From: Pseudomonas vancouverensis
Lineage (GTDB): Bacteria; Pseudomonadota; Gammaproteobacteria; Pseudomonadales; Pseudomonadaceae
Length of the DNA stretch: 64,000 nt
Direction: 5' to 3'
Assembly: GCF_004348895.1 (NCBI RefSeq)
Contig: NZ_RRZK01000008.1
Location: 186,001 to 250,000 of the forward strand
Of this stretch, positions 8,361 through 16,695 are shown piece after piece; position 1 is the stretch's first letter, and each line of letters begins with the position of its first letter. The notes below the pieces were generated by a model. That model had not been told where the DNA came from. It saw nothing but the letters and a program-made list of their open reading frames with translations, and ran no database searches. A program made the position numbers and the translations under genes.

Positions 8361-9101
8361 ATGAGCCAAGACATCTTTGTATCCGTACTGATTCCTGCAA
8401 AAAACGAAGCGAACAACCTCAAGCCGTTGCTCGAGGAAGTCCGGGTGGCGCTGGCCAATGAGGCCTATGAAATCATCGTTGTCGATGACGGCAGCACCGA
8501 CGCCACCTTGCAGGAGCTGCGGCAGATCCGCCACAACGGTTTGACGCAGTTGCGCATCCTGCGCCATGAACGCTCCCTGGGCCAAAGCACGTCGCTCTAT
8601 CACGCCGCGCGCGAGGCTCGCGGGCAATGGCTGGCGACCCTCGATGGCGACGGACAGAACGATCCGGCGGACATTCCCGGCATGCTGGAAATGGTCCGCG
8701 GCGAGCGAGGCAGGGGTGATGTGCAACTGGTTGCCGGGCACCGGGTCAACCGCCGCGATACGGCCAGCAAGCGCTACGCCTCGCGCTTTGCCAACAACCT
8801 GCGCCGCCGCTTGCTCAAGGATTCGACCCCGGACACCGGGTGCGGCCTGAAGCTGATCGAGCGCGAAGCCTTCCTGCGCCTGCCGTACTTCGACCACATG
8901 CACCGGTTTATCCCGGCGCTGATCCAGCGCCACAACGGCCGCATGATCGTGCATCCGGTCAACCATCGTCCGCGCACCGCCGGGGTGTCCAAATACGGCA
9001 ACCTTGACCGCGCACTGGTAGGCATCCTTGATCTGGTGGGGGTCTGGTGGCTGATCAAACGCACCTGCCTGAACACTCACGCCCAGGAGCTGGAAGGATG
9101 A
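8361..9101 (+). CDS. family 2 glycosyltransferase, polyprenyl-phosphate sugar transferase type
   Basis: A 246-residue GT-A enzyme with VSVLIPAKNEANNL at the N-terminus, VVDDGSTDAT at about 40-49 and the DxD-like LDGDGQNDP at 94-102. It resembles DPM1/ArnC-type synthases, which load a nucleotide-activated sugar onto undecaprenyl phosphate on the cytoplasmic face. Unlike ArnC it lacks the two C-terminal membrane spans, so it may depend on the next gene product for membrane location. Its stop overlaps the LAB_N start (ATGA), so translation is coupled. In context the donor is likely UDP-GalA. Confidence 0.86.
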   Translation: MSQDIFVSVLIPAKNEANNLKPLLEEVRVALANEAYEIIVVDDGSTDATLQELRQIRHNGLTQLRILRHERSLGQSTSLYHAAREARGQWLATLDGDGQNDPADIPGMLEMVRGERGRGDVQLVAGHRVNRRDTASKRYASRFANNLRRRLLKDSTPDTGCGLKLIEREAFLRLPYFDHMHRFIPALIQRHNGRMIVHPVNHRPRTAGVSKYGNLDRALVGILDLVGVWWLIKRTCLNTHAQELEG

Positions 9102-9376
9102 TGCTGACTCGCGAAACCCTGTGGCTGGTGGTTGGTTTTATTGGCCAGATCGCCTTTACCGGGCGCTTCGTCCTGCAATGGCTGTACAGCGAATACAAGA
9201 AACGCAGCGTCATTCCGACCAGTTTCTGGTACCTGAGCATTGTCGGCAGCACGCTGTTGTTCGCCTACGCCATCTATCGTCAGGACCCGGTGTTCATCGT
9301 CGGCCAGGCCTTTGGTTCCATCGTGTATTTGCGCAATCTGCAACTGATTGCCAAAAGCAAAACCGTCAAGGAATAA
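9098..9376 (+). CDS. LAB_N (lipid A biosynthesis N-terminal) domain membrane protein
   Basis: A 92-residue protein with three predicted membrane segments (about 8-28, 40-60 and 65-85) and the LAB_N signature: GFIGQIAFTGRFVLQWLYSE, then a FWYLSIVGS block. Stand-alone LAB_N proteins usually occur between a GT2 and an ArnT-like gene, as here, but their molecular role is not settled. The start is the first of two adjacent ATGs (9098 or 9101), both overlapping the GT2 stop, with GGAAGG just upstream. The GT39 gene starts 3 bp after its stop. Confidence 0.87.
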   Translation: MMLTRETLWLVVGFIGQIAFTGRFVLQWLYSEYKKRSVIPTSFWYLSIVGSTLLFAYAIYRQDPVFIVGQAFGSIVYLRNLQLIAKSKTVKE

Positions 9377-9379
9377 CTG

Positions 9380-10939
9380 ATGCGTAGAACCCTCTCGCCC
9401 CGGGTGGAATGCCTGGGCCTGATGCTCCTTGCCCTGTTGCTGATCGGCGCCGGTCTTGGTTTTCGTACGGCGCAGAACGTCGATGAGGAACGTTTCCTCG
9501 GCGTTGCCCTGGAGATGCTGCAGAACGGCGCCTGGCTGATTCCACACCGTGCCGCGGAAATTTATGGCGACAAGCCGCCGATCTTCATGTGGACGGTCGC
9601 GTTCTTCACTTGGCTGACCGGCAAGCCGAATATCGCTTTGTACCTGCCGGGGCTGTTCTCCGGGGTGACGGTCACGGCGATGGTCTATGACCTGGGCCGG
9701 CGGTTGTGGACCCAGCGCACCGGGCGCAACGCGGCGCTGCTGTACCTGGCGACCTACCAGACCTACAGCATCTTGCGCACCGGGCAGATCGACAGTTTCC
9801 TGATCCTGTTCACCAGCCTCGGCCTGTATGGCCTGGCCCGGCACCTGTTGCTCGGGCCGGCGTGGCGCTGGTTCTACGTCGGCTGCGCGGCCATGGGCAT
9901 TGGCGTGATCACCAAGGGTGTGGGCTTCCTCCCGGCCTTGCTGCTGATTCCCTACGCCTGGGCAGTGCGCAAGGACTGGCCCGGTGTCGTGGCCATGCCG
10001 GGCGAGGCGCGCAAGTGGCTGTTCGGTTTCGTCGTGATGCTGGCGGCGATTGCGATCTGGCTGCTGCCGCTGGCGCTGTCGATCATCTTCAATGGCGGGG
10101 CCGATGAAGTGGCCTACGCACGGGAGATCCTCCTGCGTCAGACCGCTGGCCGTTACGCCGATGCCTGGCATCACCGCGAGCCGTTCTGGTACTTCTTCAC
10201 CAACGTCATTCCGCAATACTGGCTGCCGCTGTTCCTGGTGCTGCCGTGGCTGGTGCCGGCCTGGCGTCGGCAACTGAAAAAACACGATGGCCGGGTGCTG
10301 GTGCTGCTTGGCTGGGTGGTGCTGGTGGTGCTGTTTTTCTGCTTCAGCAGTGGCAAGCGCAAGCTGTACATCTACCCGGCGCTGCCCGGCCTGGTCCTGA
10401 TCGCCGCGCCCTTGATTCCGTGGTTGCTCAAACGCTGGTTCAAGGGCCGTCCGCGCTTGCAGCGGGCCTTCCCGGCACTGGTCGCGGCCTGGTTCGTGCT
10501 GTGGTTTGCGCGGGGCTTCATCGAGCCGGTCAAGGACGGTGAAAACCCGGATCAGACGCTGATGGTCAAGGCCGCCAGCGTCAGCCACGGTGCCGACCTG
10601 GTGCTGGTCAACTGGCAGGAAGGACACTGGTTGTTCGCCCATCAACCGGTGGTGCATTTCGGCATGCTCGATTCCACCGTGCAGCGGGCCGCGCAATGGT
10701 TGAGCGAGCACCCCAAGGCCTACGCCCTGGTGCCGAGCGAACAGGTCGGCGAATGCTTCAAGACCGAAGGTGCGCAGGCACTGGGTGAAAGCTCCGGGTC
10801 GCAGTGGTCGATTGTCAGCGCCGATGCCGATAACGGCAAATGCCGGCCGGGCAGCGCCACGACCGTCTACCGGTTTGCCTGGGACAAACCGCTGTCGCCC
10901 GGCAAAAGCGTAACGCCGGCGCAAGCTTCGAATCCCTGA
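9380..10939 (+). CDS. family 39 glycosyltransferase, ArnT-like
   Basis: A 519-residue multi-spanning inner-membrane protein. The first periplasmic loop has the GT39/ArnT pattern with acidic residues (NVDEERFLGVALEM) and the GDKPPIFMW motif. About ten further hydrophobic segments follow, with a soluble C-terminal part from ~residue 400. Such enzymes transfer a sugar from undecaprenyl phosphate to lipid A or another envelope acceptor on the periplasmic side. It is last in the epimerase/GT2/LAB_N operon. The sugar is presumably galacturonate rather than L-Ara4N because no arn biosynthesis genes are nearby; this is inference. Confidence 0.87.
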   Translation: MRRTLSPRVECLGLMLLALLLIGAGLGFRTAQNVDEERFLGVALEMLQNGAWLIPHRAAEIYGDKPPIFMWTVAFFTWLTGKPNIALYLPGLFSGVTVTAMVYDLGRRLWTQRTGRNAALLYLATYQTYSILRTGQIDSFLILFTSLGLYGLARHLLLGPAWRWFYVGCAAMGIGVITKGVGFLPALLLIPYAWAVRKDWPGVVAMPGEARKWLFGFVVMLAAIAIWLLPLALSIIFNGGADEVAYAREILLRQTAGRYADAWHHREPFWYFFTNVIPQYWLPLFLVLPWLVPAWRRQLKKHDGRVLVLLGWVVLVVLFFCFSSGKRKLYIYPALPGLVLIAAPLIPWLLKRWFKGRPRLQRAFPALVAAWFVLWFARGFIEPVKDGENPDQTLMVKAASVSHGADLVLVNWQEGHWLFAHQPVVHFGMLDSTVQRAAQWLSEHPKAYALVPSEQVGECFKTEGAQALGESSGSQWSIVSADADNGKCRPGSATTVYRFAWDKPLSPGKSVTPAQASNP

Positions 10940-10954
10940 TCAACCGGCAACAAA

Positions 10955-10990
10955 CCGCCGACCTGTGGGCCACGCCCGGCGGGTCGGCGG
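10955..10990. terminator. 9-bp stem-loop between convergent genes
   Basis: CCGCCGACC at 10955-10963 pairs perfectly with GGTCGGCGG at 10982-10990. It lies between the GT39 stop and the convergent tautomerase stop. There is no U-tract, so its action as an intrinsic terminator is uncertain. Confidence 0.5.
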
Positions 10991-10996
10991 CGTGTC

Positions 10997-11419
10997 TCAC
11001 GCGCTTGTTGGCGATGGCCGGTTCTCGCTGCGCCAACGGATTTCGTCATCGGTCCCCGGTAACGGCGGGCGCACCCCGCCAATGGTCCACAGGCTGAACG
11101 GCGTTTCATCCACGTGCATTTCCCAACGCAGCCCGCGTTCGCTGAGGTAAGGCGTGAGCAGTTTGGTCACGGCGCCGAGGAAGCGCTGCTTGGTCTCATC
11201 GTCTTTCATCTGCCGCGCGATGTGGTCAACGCTGATGCGCACAAAATCATCCGCCGGTTCGCCGCCGATGTAGTACGACGATTTCGCCACCGCTTCGAAC
11301 ACCACTCCGACATAAAACGGCGGCAGATCGCGATAGATGCCGGTGATGCGCTGGGCGATGGCGTGTTTGTCCTCGATCGAGAACGCGTGCTCGGGGTGAT
11401 AGACCTTCCAGAGTGGCAT
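10997..11419 (-). CDS. tautomerase family protein (cis-CaaD-like)
   Basis: A 140-residue protein starting MPLWKVYHPE. The Pro after the initiator Met is the catalytic base of the tautomerase superfamily. Length and the YVGVVFEAV and FVRISVDHIAR segments fit the Tautomerase_3/cis-3-chloroacrylic acid dehalogenase-like group, which uses a trimeric 4-oxalocrotonate-type fold. The substrate is unknown. It is divergent from an HxlR regulator, and the space between them contains two perfect inverted repeats, so regulation by that HxlR protein is likely. Confidence 0.84.
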   Translation of the reverse strand: MPLWKVYHPEHAFSIEDKHAIAQRITGIYRDLPPFYVGVVFEAVAKSSYYIGGEPADDFVRISVDHIARQMKDDETKQRFLGAVTKLLTPYLSERGLRWEMHVDETPFSLWTIGGVRPPLPGTDDEIRWRSENRPSPTSA

Positions 11420-11453
11420 GCTGATTTCCTGTTATCGGTTGTTATGAGGGAAA

Positions 11454-11507
11454 CTCCAGTTACTCTTGTTACTGGAGTGACAAAACCATAACTCTGGTTA
11501 TCAGAGT
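11454..11507. promoter_or_regulatory. two palindromic operator candidates between tautomerase and hxlR-like gene
   Basis: CTCCAGT at 11454-11460 pairs with ACTGGAG at 11471-11477, and ACTCTG at 11491-11496 pairs with CAGAGT at 11502-11507. The arms are related to each other (CTCCAG versus CTCTG). The position in a divergent intergenic region suits HxlR dimer binding and control of both genes. Confidence 0.55.
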
Positions 11508-11584
11508 AATCAAGGCCGATCCTTGGTCTGGCCGCTCCGGCCCGGTTATCCTCCACGTCAACGTTTCGAAAAAGGTTGATACCC

Positions 11585-12094
11585 ATGCGATCCAAAGGCT
11601 TTGAAGGCATGACGTGCTCGATTGCCAGCGTGCTCGGTGCCCTCGGTGATCGCTGGGGCGCGCTGATCATGCGCGACATGCTGCTGGGACTGCGGCGCTA
11701 CGATGACTTTCGCCAATCCACCGGCATCACCAACGCCACGTTGACGGACCGGCTCAAGGTGTTGGAGCACAACCAGTTGATCGAGCGTCGCCTGTACCAG
11801 ACTCGCCCCGATCGCCATGAATACCTGCTGACGCCCAAGGGCACCGACATCGCACTGGTGGTGATGGCCTTGGCCCAGATCGGCGACCAATGGGACCTCG
11901 ACGAACGCGGTGCGCCGCCCTTGAATTTCATCAACGGTCGCACGGGGAACGGGATCAAGGTGGCACTGCTCGACGAAGTGACCGGCGAGCCAGTGCGCTT
12001 GCGTGATGTGCGAGTGGAAGAGGGGCCGGCCGCCGACGACATGATTCGCTGGCGGCTGGCCAAGGCGCAGGAGTACAAGGCTACTGCGCAGTGA
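11585..12094 (+). CDS. HxlR-family winged-helix regulator
   Basis: A 169-residue protein. The HxlR signature is clear: Cys-containing N-terminus MTCSIASVLGALGDRWGALI, then MRDMLLGLRRYDDF and a winged-helix segment ending LIERRLYQTRPDRHEYLLTPKG. A C-terminal extension of about 60 residues with dimer-forming potential follows. HxlR proteins sense aldehydes, quinones or thiol oxidants, often through the N-terminal Cys. The ATG at 11585 follows AAAAAGG with normal spacing; an in-frame TTG 9 bp earlier is possible. It is divergent from the tautomerase, its probable target. Confidence 0.86.
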   Translation: MRSKGFEGMTCSIASVLGALGDRWGALIMRDMLLGLRRYDDFRQSTGITNATLTDRLKVLEHNQLIERRLYQTRPDRHEYLLTPKGTDIALVVMALAQIGDQWDLDERGAPPLNFINGRTGNGIKVALLDEVTGEPVRLRDVRVEEGPAADDMIRWRLAKAQEYKATAQ

Positions 12095-12134
12095 CTACGG
12101 AGTTTTCAGCACGCTTGAGTGGATGGCCCGAACG

Positions 12135-13166
12135 TCACTTGCTGGCGTCCAGCACCACGCGATAGCGCGCCTTGCCGCTGCGCAAATGTTCGACCGCTTC
12201 GTTGACCTTGCTCATCGGGAACATCTCCACCTGCGGCAGAATCTGGTGACGCGCGCAGAACTCCAGCATGGTCGCGGTGTTGCTCGGCGAGCCGACGGGC
12301 GAGGCGGACATGGTTTTCTGCTGCGGGATCAGGTCGAACACATGCACCGGGATCGCCGCCGGTACCACCCCGACAAAGTGCAGGCGGCCCTTGCCGCGCA
12401 GGGTGGCGAGCATTGCCGTCCAGTCGAGGTTGGCGTTGGCGGTGACCAGCAGGAAGTCCAGGGTGCCGGCAATGGCCTTGAGCGCATCGCTGTCGGTCGA
12501 GGCCACCACTTTGTGCGCGCCCAGCCGCTTGGCTTCGTCCTGTTTGCTCAGGGATGAAGTGAAAGCGGTGACTTCACAACCCCAGGCATTGAGAAAACCC
12601 AGGGCCAGATGGCCGAGACCGCCGATGCCGACCACGCCGACCCGGTCGGTGGGTTTGATGTCGAATTCCACCAACGGGTTGAACACCGTGGAGCCTGCAC
12701 AGAACAGCGGACCGGCCTTCGCCGGGTCGAGCCCCTCGGGGATCGGCAAGGCCCAGGCCCAGTGCGAGCGCAAGCGGTCGGCGAAGCCGCCGTTGCTGCC
12801 GATGATGGTCGGCTTCACCGTGCGGCACAGGTTGTGGGAGCCCTCGATGCACGACGAGCAATGCATGCAGCTTCCCTTGTACCAGCCGATCCCCACGCGC
12901 TGACCGACCTTCAGGCCATGGGCCTGATCGCCGACCCGCACAATGCGGCCGACCACCTCATGTCCGGGGACGAAGGGGTATTGGCTGATGCCCCAGTCGT
13001 TATCGATCAGCGACTGGTCGGAGTGACAGACGCCGCAATACTCCACGGCGACTTCCACTTCATCCTGTCCCAGAGGGCCGGGATCGTAGCTGTACTTTTC
13101 CAGTGGCGCGCCAGCCGCCGTGGCAGCCCAACCGGTGAAAGTCTTGAGTTCAGTGCTATCGCTCAT
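12135..13166 (-). CDS. zinc-dependent NAD(P) alcohol dehydrogenase (YahK/cinnamyl type)
   Basis: A 343-residue medium-chain dehydrogenase. The catalytic zinc site has Cys47 in CGVCHSD and the PGHEVVGRIV block. The structural zinc lobe has four cysteines in GSCMHCSSCIEGSHNLC. The Rossmann motif is VGVVGIGGLGHLA. These features match the YahK/Adh6 NADPH-dependent aldehyde reductase group with broad aldehyde specificity. The ATG at 13166 gives MSDSTELKTF. It is convergent with the HxlR gene and probably monocistronic. Confidence 0.87.
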   Translation of the reverse strand: MSDSTELKTFTGWAATAAGAPLEKYSYDPGPLGQDEVEVAVEYCGVCHSDQSLIDNDWGISQYPFVPGHEVVGRIVRVGDQAHGLKVGQRVGIGWYKGSCMHCSSCIEGSHNLCRTVKPTIIGSNGGFADRLRSHWAWALPIPEGLDPAKAGPLFCAGSTVFNPLVEFDIKPTDRVGVVGIGGLGHLALGFLNAWGCEVTAFTSSLSKQDEAKRLGAHKVVASTDSDALKAIAGTLDFLLVTANANLDWTAMLATLRGKGRLHFVGVVPAAIPVHVFDLIPQQKTMSASPVGSPSNTATMLEFCARHQILPQVEMFPMSKVNEAVEHLRSGKARYRVVLDASK

Positions 13167-13406
13167 GGGCGTTCTCCAGATCCGCAATCGAGGGGTGGCA
13201 ACGTATGGCCACTGCAGAGCGAAGCAAGTGTAGCGGGTTGTGCAGGGCGCGCCGGGGCGTGACGCAGCCGTGGGGCGGCGATACAGGGTATGCAGTACCG
13301 GCGGCCGGCACTGAAGAAGCAACTACACTCGATGCTCAGGCATGGCGCCCCCGAACCTGTTGCATCGACAGGTAAACGCTTTGCGTCAGAGGAGTACGTC
13401 GCTTCC

Positions 13407-15380
13407 ATGGACAATCCTTCCAAACCCCGCACCACCCTCAATCCGCCGGTTTTCTACACCAGTGCGATCCTCATCCTGCTGCTGGTGCTCTACGCAGTGG
13501 TGTTCCAGGCCGAGGCCCAGGCCCAGTTCAACAGCATTCAACTGTGGATCAACGCCAACGTCAGCTGGTTCTACATCCTGGCCGTGGCGCTGATTCTGAT
13601 CAGCGTGGTGTTCCTCGCCGTAAGCCGCTACGGCGACATCAAGCTCGGACCGGACCACAGCGAGCCGGATTATCGCAATAGCAGCTGGTTCGCCATGCTG
13701 TTTTCCGCCGGCATGGGCATTGGCCTGATGTTCTTTGGCGTTGCCGAGCCCGTGATGCACTTCACCACACCGCCGGTGGGTGAGGGCGGCACGGTGGCCG
13801 CCGCCCGTGAAGCGATGAAAATCACCTTCTTCCACTGGGGCCTGCACGCCTGGGCGATCTACGCCATGGTCGCGTTGATCCTCGCCTATTTCAGCTTCCG
13901 CAACGGCCTGCCGCTGACGCTGCGCTCAGCCTTGTACCCGTTGATCGGTGAGCGCATCTACGGCCCGATCGGCCACGCGGTGGACGTGTTCGCGATTCTC
14001 GGCACGGTGTTCGGCGTGGCCACCTCGCTGGGCTATGGCGTGCTGCAAATCAACAGCGGCTTCCATCATCTGTTCGGCCTGCCGGTGAACACCACGGTCC
14101 AGGTGTTGCTGATCACGGTGACCTGCGCGCTGGCTACCTTGTCGGTCGCCAGCGGCCTGGACAAGGGCATCCGCATCCTGTCCGAGATCAACCTCGGGCT
14201 GGCGGTGATTCTCATGACTTTCGTGCTGTTGCTGGGGCCGACGGTGTTCCTCCTGCAGGCCTACGTGCAAAACACCGGCGCCTACCTGTCGGACATCGTC
14301 AACAAGACCTTCAACCTGTATGCCTACGAACCGACTGACTGGATCGGCGGCTGGACCTTGCTCTACTGGGGCTGGTGGCTGTCCTGGTCACCCTTTGTCG
14401 GACTGTTTATCGCGCGCATTTCACGGGGGCGGACCATTCGCGAGTTCGTCTGCGGCGTGTTGTTCGTGCCGGCCGGTTTCACCCTGTTGTGGATGACGAT
14501 CTTCGGCGACACGGCGATCCACATGATCCTCAACGAAGGCGTGAAGGACCTGGCGGCAATCATCGGCCAGGATACGTCGCTGGCCTTGTTTGCCTTCCTC
14601 GAGCACTTTCCGCTGGCCGGCGTGGTGTCGATGGTGGCGGTGCTGATGGTGGTGGTGTTCTTTGTCACCTCCGCCGACTCCGGGGCGCTGGTGGTCGACA
14701 TGCTGGCTTCCTCAGGACATGACCACTCGCCGCTGTGGCAGCGCGTGTTCTGGTCGGTGACCATCGGTGTCGTGGCCATTGCGCTGTTGCTGGCCAACGG
14801 TTTGAAGGCATTGCAGACGGCAACCATCGCCAGTGCCTTGCCGTTTTCGATCATCCTGCTGGCGTCCATCTGGGGGCTGTTCAAGGCGCTGAACCTGGAC
14901 GCTACGCGCCGTAATTTGCGCAATCAGGCGATGCCAGGGCCGCATCATGCGCGTCATCCCCACGGCGGCTGGCAACGGCGTCTGCGCAATATTTCGATGA
15001 TGCCCCGGCGCGCTCACGTCAATCGCTTCATCGCCGAAGTGGTCAAACCGGGGTTCGAGGAAGTGGCCGCCGAACTGCGCAAGCAGGGCCATGAAGTGAC
15101 GATCAGGGAGGACGAGGAGGGCAGCATTGCCCTGGAGTTGTTCCATACGGCTGAGGAGCGTTTTCTCTACGAAGTGCGCCCGCGGGCCTTCACCACCCCC
15201 AGCTTTATCATGCGTGACACTGAGGATGGCACGGATGCGCGCAAGTATTTTCGAGCCGAGGTGCACCTGCGTGAAGGCGGTCAGGATTACGACATCATGG
15301 GCTGGAGCCGCGAAGACGTGATCGGCGACATCCTCGATCAGTACGAGCGGCACCTGCACTTTCTGCACGTGGTGCGTTAA
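13407..15380 (+). CDS. betT: BCCT-family choline/betaine transporter (BetT type)
   Basis: A 657-residue inner-membrane carrier with 12 predicted spans and the BCCT signature in GWWLSWSPFVGLFIARISRG. The N-terminal NPPVFYTSAI block and a cytoplasmic C-terminal tail of about 140 residues are shared with proton-driven BetT-type choline transporters, where the tail mediates osmotic control. Choline, glycine betaine or carnitine are possible substrates. I chose ATG 13407 (MDNPSKPRTT) with AGAGGAG about 12 bases upstream; longer in-frame starts exist from 13290. The gene ends in a bidirectional hairpin shared with the convergent MFS gene. Confidence 0.86.
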   Translation: MDNPSKPRTTLNPPVFYTSAILILLLVLYAVVFQAEAQAQFNSIQLWINANVSWFYILAVALILISVVFLAVSRYGDIKLGPDHSEPDYRNSSWFAMLFSAGMGIGLMFFGVAEPVMHFTTPPVGEGGTVAAAREAMKITFFHWGLHAWAIYAMVALILAYFSFRNGLPLTLRSALYPLIGERIYGPIGHAVDVFAILGTVFGVATSLGYGVLQINSGFHHLFGLPVNTTVQVLLITVTCALATLSVASGLDKGIRILSEINLGLAVILMTFVLLLGPTVFLLQAYVQNTGAYLSDIVNKTFNLYAYEPTDWIGGWTLLYWGWWLSWSPFVGLFIARISRGRTIREFVCGVLFVPAGFTLLWMTIFGDTAIHMILNEGVKDLAAIIGQDTSLALFAFLEHFPLAGVVSMVAVLMVVVFFVTSADSGALVVDMLASSGHDHSPLWQRVFWSVTIGVVAIALLLANGLKALQTATIASALPFSIILLASIWGLFKALNLDATRRNLRNQAMPGPHHARHPHGGWQRRLRNISMMPRRAHVNRFIAEVVKPGFEEVAAELRKQGHEVTIREDEEGSIALELFHTAEERFLYEVRPRAFTTPSFIMRDTEDGTDARKYFRAEVHLREGGQDYDIMGWSREDVIGDILDQYERHLHFLHVVR

Positions 15381-15400
15381 GGCGCCCAAGTGGGCGCCTT
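15379..15400. terminator. bidirectional terminator hairpin
   Basis: AAGGCGCCC at 15379-15387 pairs with GGGCGCCTT at 15392-15400 around AAGT. It overlaps the TAA of the BCCT gene and sits between convergent genes. Confidence 0.75.
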
Positions 15401-15411
15401 TATCGAATGGC

Positions 15412-16596
15412 TCAGGCTTGGGTCACCGCTTGAGTCATTCGCGCATCGGCACGCCGTGACTGCCAACCCAGGCCCAACACCATCAGCAAGCCAAGGCCCG
15501 CCATCGTTGCACCCGCCAGGGAAATCGCCGGGTAGCCAAGGCCGGCATTGATGACTGCGCCGCCCAGTGCCGCGCCAATGGCATTACCGAAGTTGAACGC
15601 ACCGATGTTCATGGCCGAGGCCAGGTTTGGCGCATCCTTGGCGGCTTCCATCACGCGCATCTGCAGAGGCGGCACCAGGGCAAAGCTCGCCGCGCCCCAC
15701 AGCAGAATCGACACGGCAGCAGCCAGCGGCCATTGCATGAGGACCGAGAAGGCCAGCAACACGGCAATCAGCACCACGAGCGAGGTGATCAGGGTGCGGT
15801 CGATCGAACGGTCCGCCGACTTGCCACCCCAGACGTTGCCCAGGGTCAGGCCGATGCCGAACAGCACGAGCATGCCGGTGACGAAGTTGGTCGAAGCGTG
15901 GGTGACGTCCCGCAGAATCGGCGCGATGTAGGTGAACACGGTGAACATGGCACTGGAACCGACGACGGTCAGCGCCAACGCGGCGAGTACCGGCCCGCGA
16001 GCCAGGACGCGAATCTCGGCCATCATGTTCCCGCCTTTTGGCGCGGGCATGTTCGGCAATGCCCACCAGAGTGCTGCCATGACAAACGCACCGAGGCCGC
16101 TGATACCCCAGAACGCGCTGCGCCAGCCAAAGTTTTCACCGAACCAGGTGGCCAGCGGCACACCGCCTATGGTCGCCAGGGTCAGCCCGAGAAACATCGC
16201 GGCGACGGCCCCCGCGCGCTTGTCCGGTGCGACGAGGCTGGCGGCCACGATCGAGCCGATGCCGAAGAAGGCGCCGTGGTTGAGCGAGGTCACCAGCCGG
16301 GCAATCATCAGGGTCTGATAGTTGGTGGCCAGTGCCGACATCAGGTTGCCGAGGGTGAAAATCGCCATCAGCCCGATCAGCAGGTAACGGCGGGGAACCC
16401 GGCCCGTGGCGAGGGTCATGATCGGCGCACCGATCAATACGCCCATGGCGTAGGCGCTGACCAACAGCCCGGCGGCAGGAATGGAAACGCCCAGATCGGC
16501 GGCGATGCCGGGCAACATGCCCATGGGGGCGAACTCTGTGACCCCGATGCCGAAGGCACCGATGGACAAGGCTACAAGGGGTGGATTGATACGCAT
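15412..16596 (-). CDS. MFS transporter, DHA1 drug/sugar efflux type
   Basis: A 394-residue carrier with 12 predicted membrane spans. The segment GAFGIGVTEFAPMGMLPGIAADLGVS near the N-terminus is typical of the AraJ/YdhP/SotB branch of DHA1 exporters, and the loop between spans 2 and 3 (GAPIMTLATGRVPRR) is a motif A variant. These export sugars, arabinose-like compounds or drugs. ATG 16596 gives MRINPPLVAL. It is divergent from a LysR gene 99 bp away, which probably controls it. Confidence 0.86.
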   Translation of the reverse strand: MRINPPLVALSIGAFGIGVTEFAPMGMLPGIAADLGVSIPAAGLLVSAYAMGVLIGAPIMTLATGRVPRRYLLIGLMAIFTLGNLMSALATNYQTLMIARLVTSLNHGAFFGIGSIVAASLVAPDKRAGAVAAMFLGLTLATIGGVPLATWFGENFGWRSAFWGISGLGAFVMAALWWALPNMPAPKGGNMMAEIRVLARGPVLAALALTVVGSSAMFTVFTYIAPILRDVTHASTNFVTGMLVLFGIGLTLGNVWGGKSADRSIDRTLITSLVVLIAVLLAFSVLMQWPLAAAVSILLWGAASFALVPPLQMRVMEAAKDAPNLASAMNIGAFNFGNAIGAALGGAVINAGLGYPAISLAGATMAGLGLLMVLGLGWQSRRADARMTQAVTQA

Positions 16597-16695
16597 GGTG
16601 GGTTGACTCCTCATCTGTGAGCCAAATGCTACAATCCAGTCCTTGTCAAGCAGAAGCCCGTGGTCGGGCACTACAGTTTTGCGTGAGGCGCACAG

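Noticed and set aside
9077..10924. 615-codon minus-strand frame opposite the GT39 gene
   Set aside because: It is His/Gln-rich with no recognisable domain, a typical antisense frame of GC-rich coding DNA; the GT39 product has clear membrane topology and motifs.
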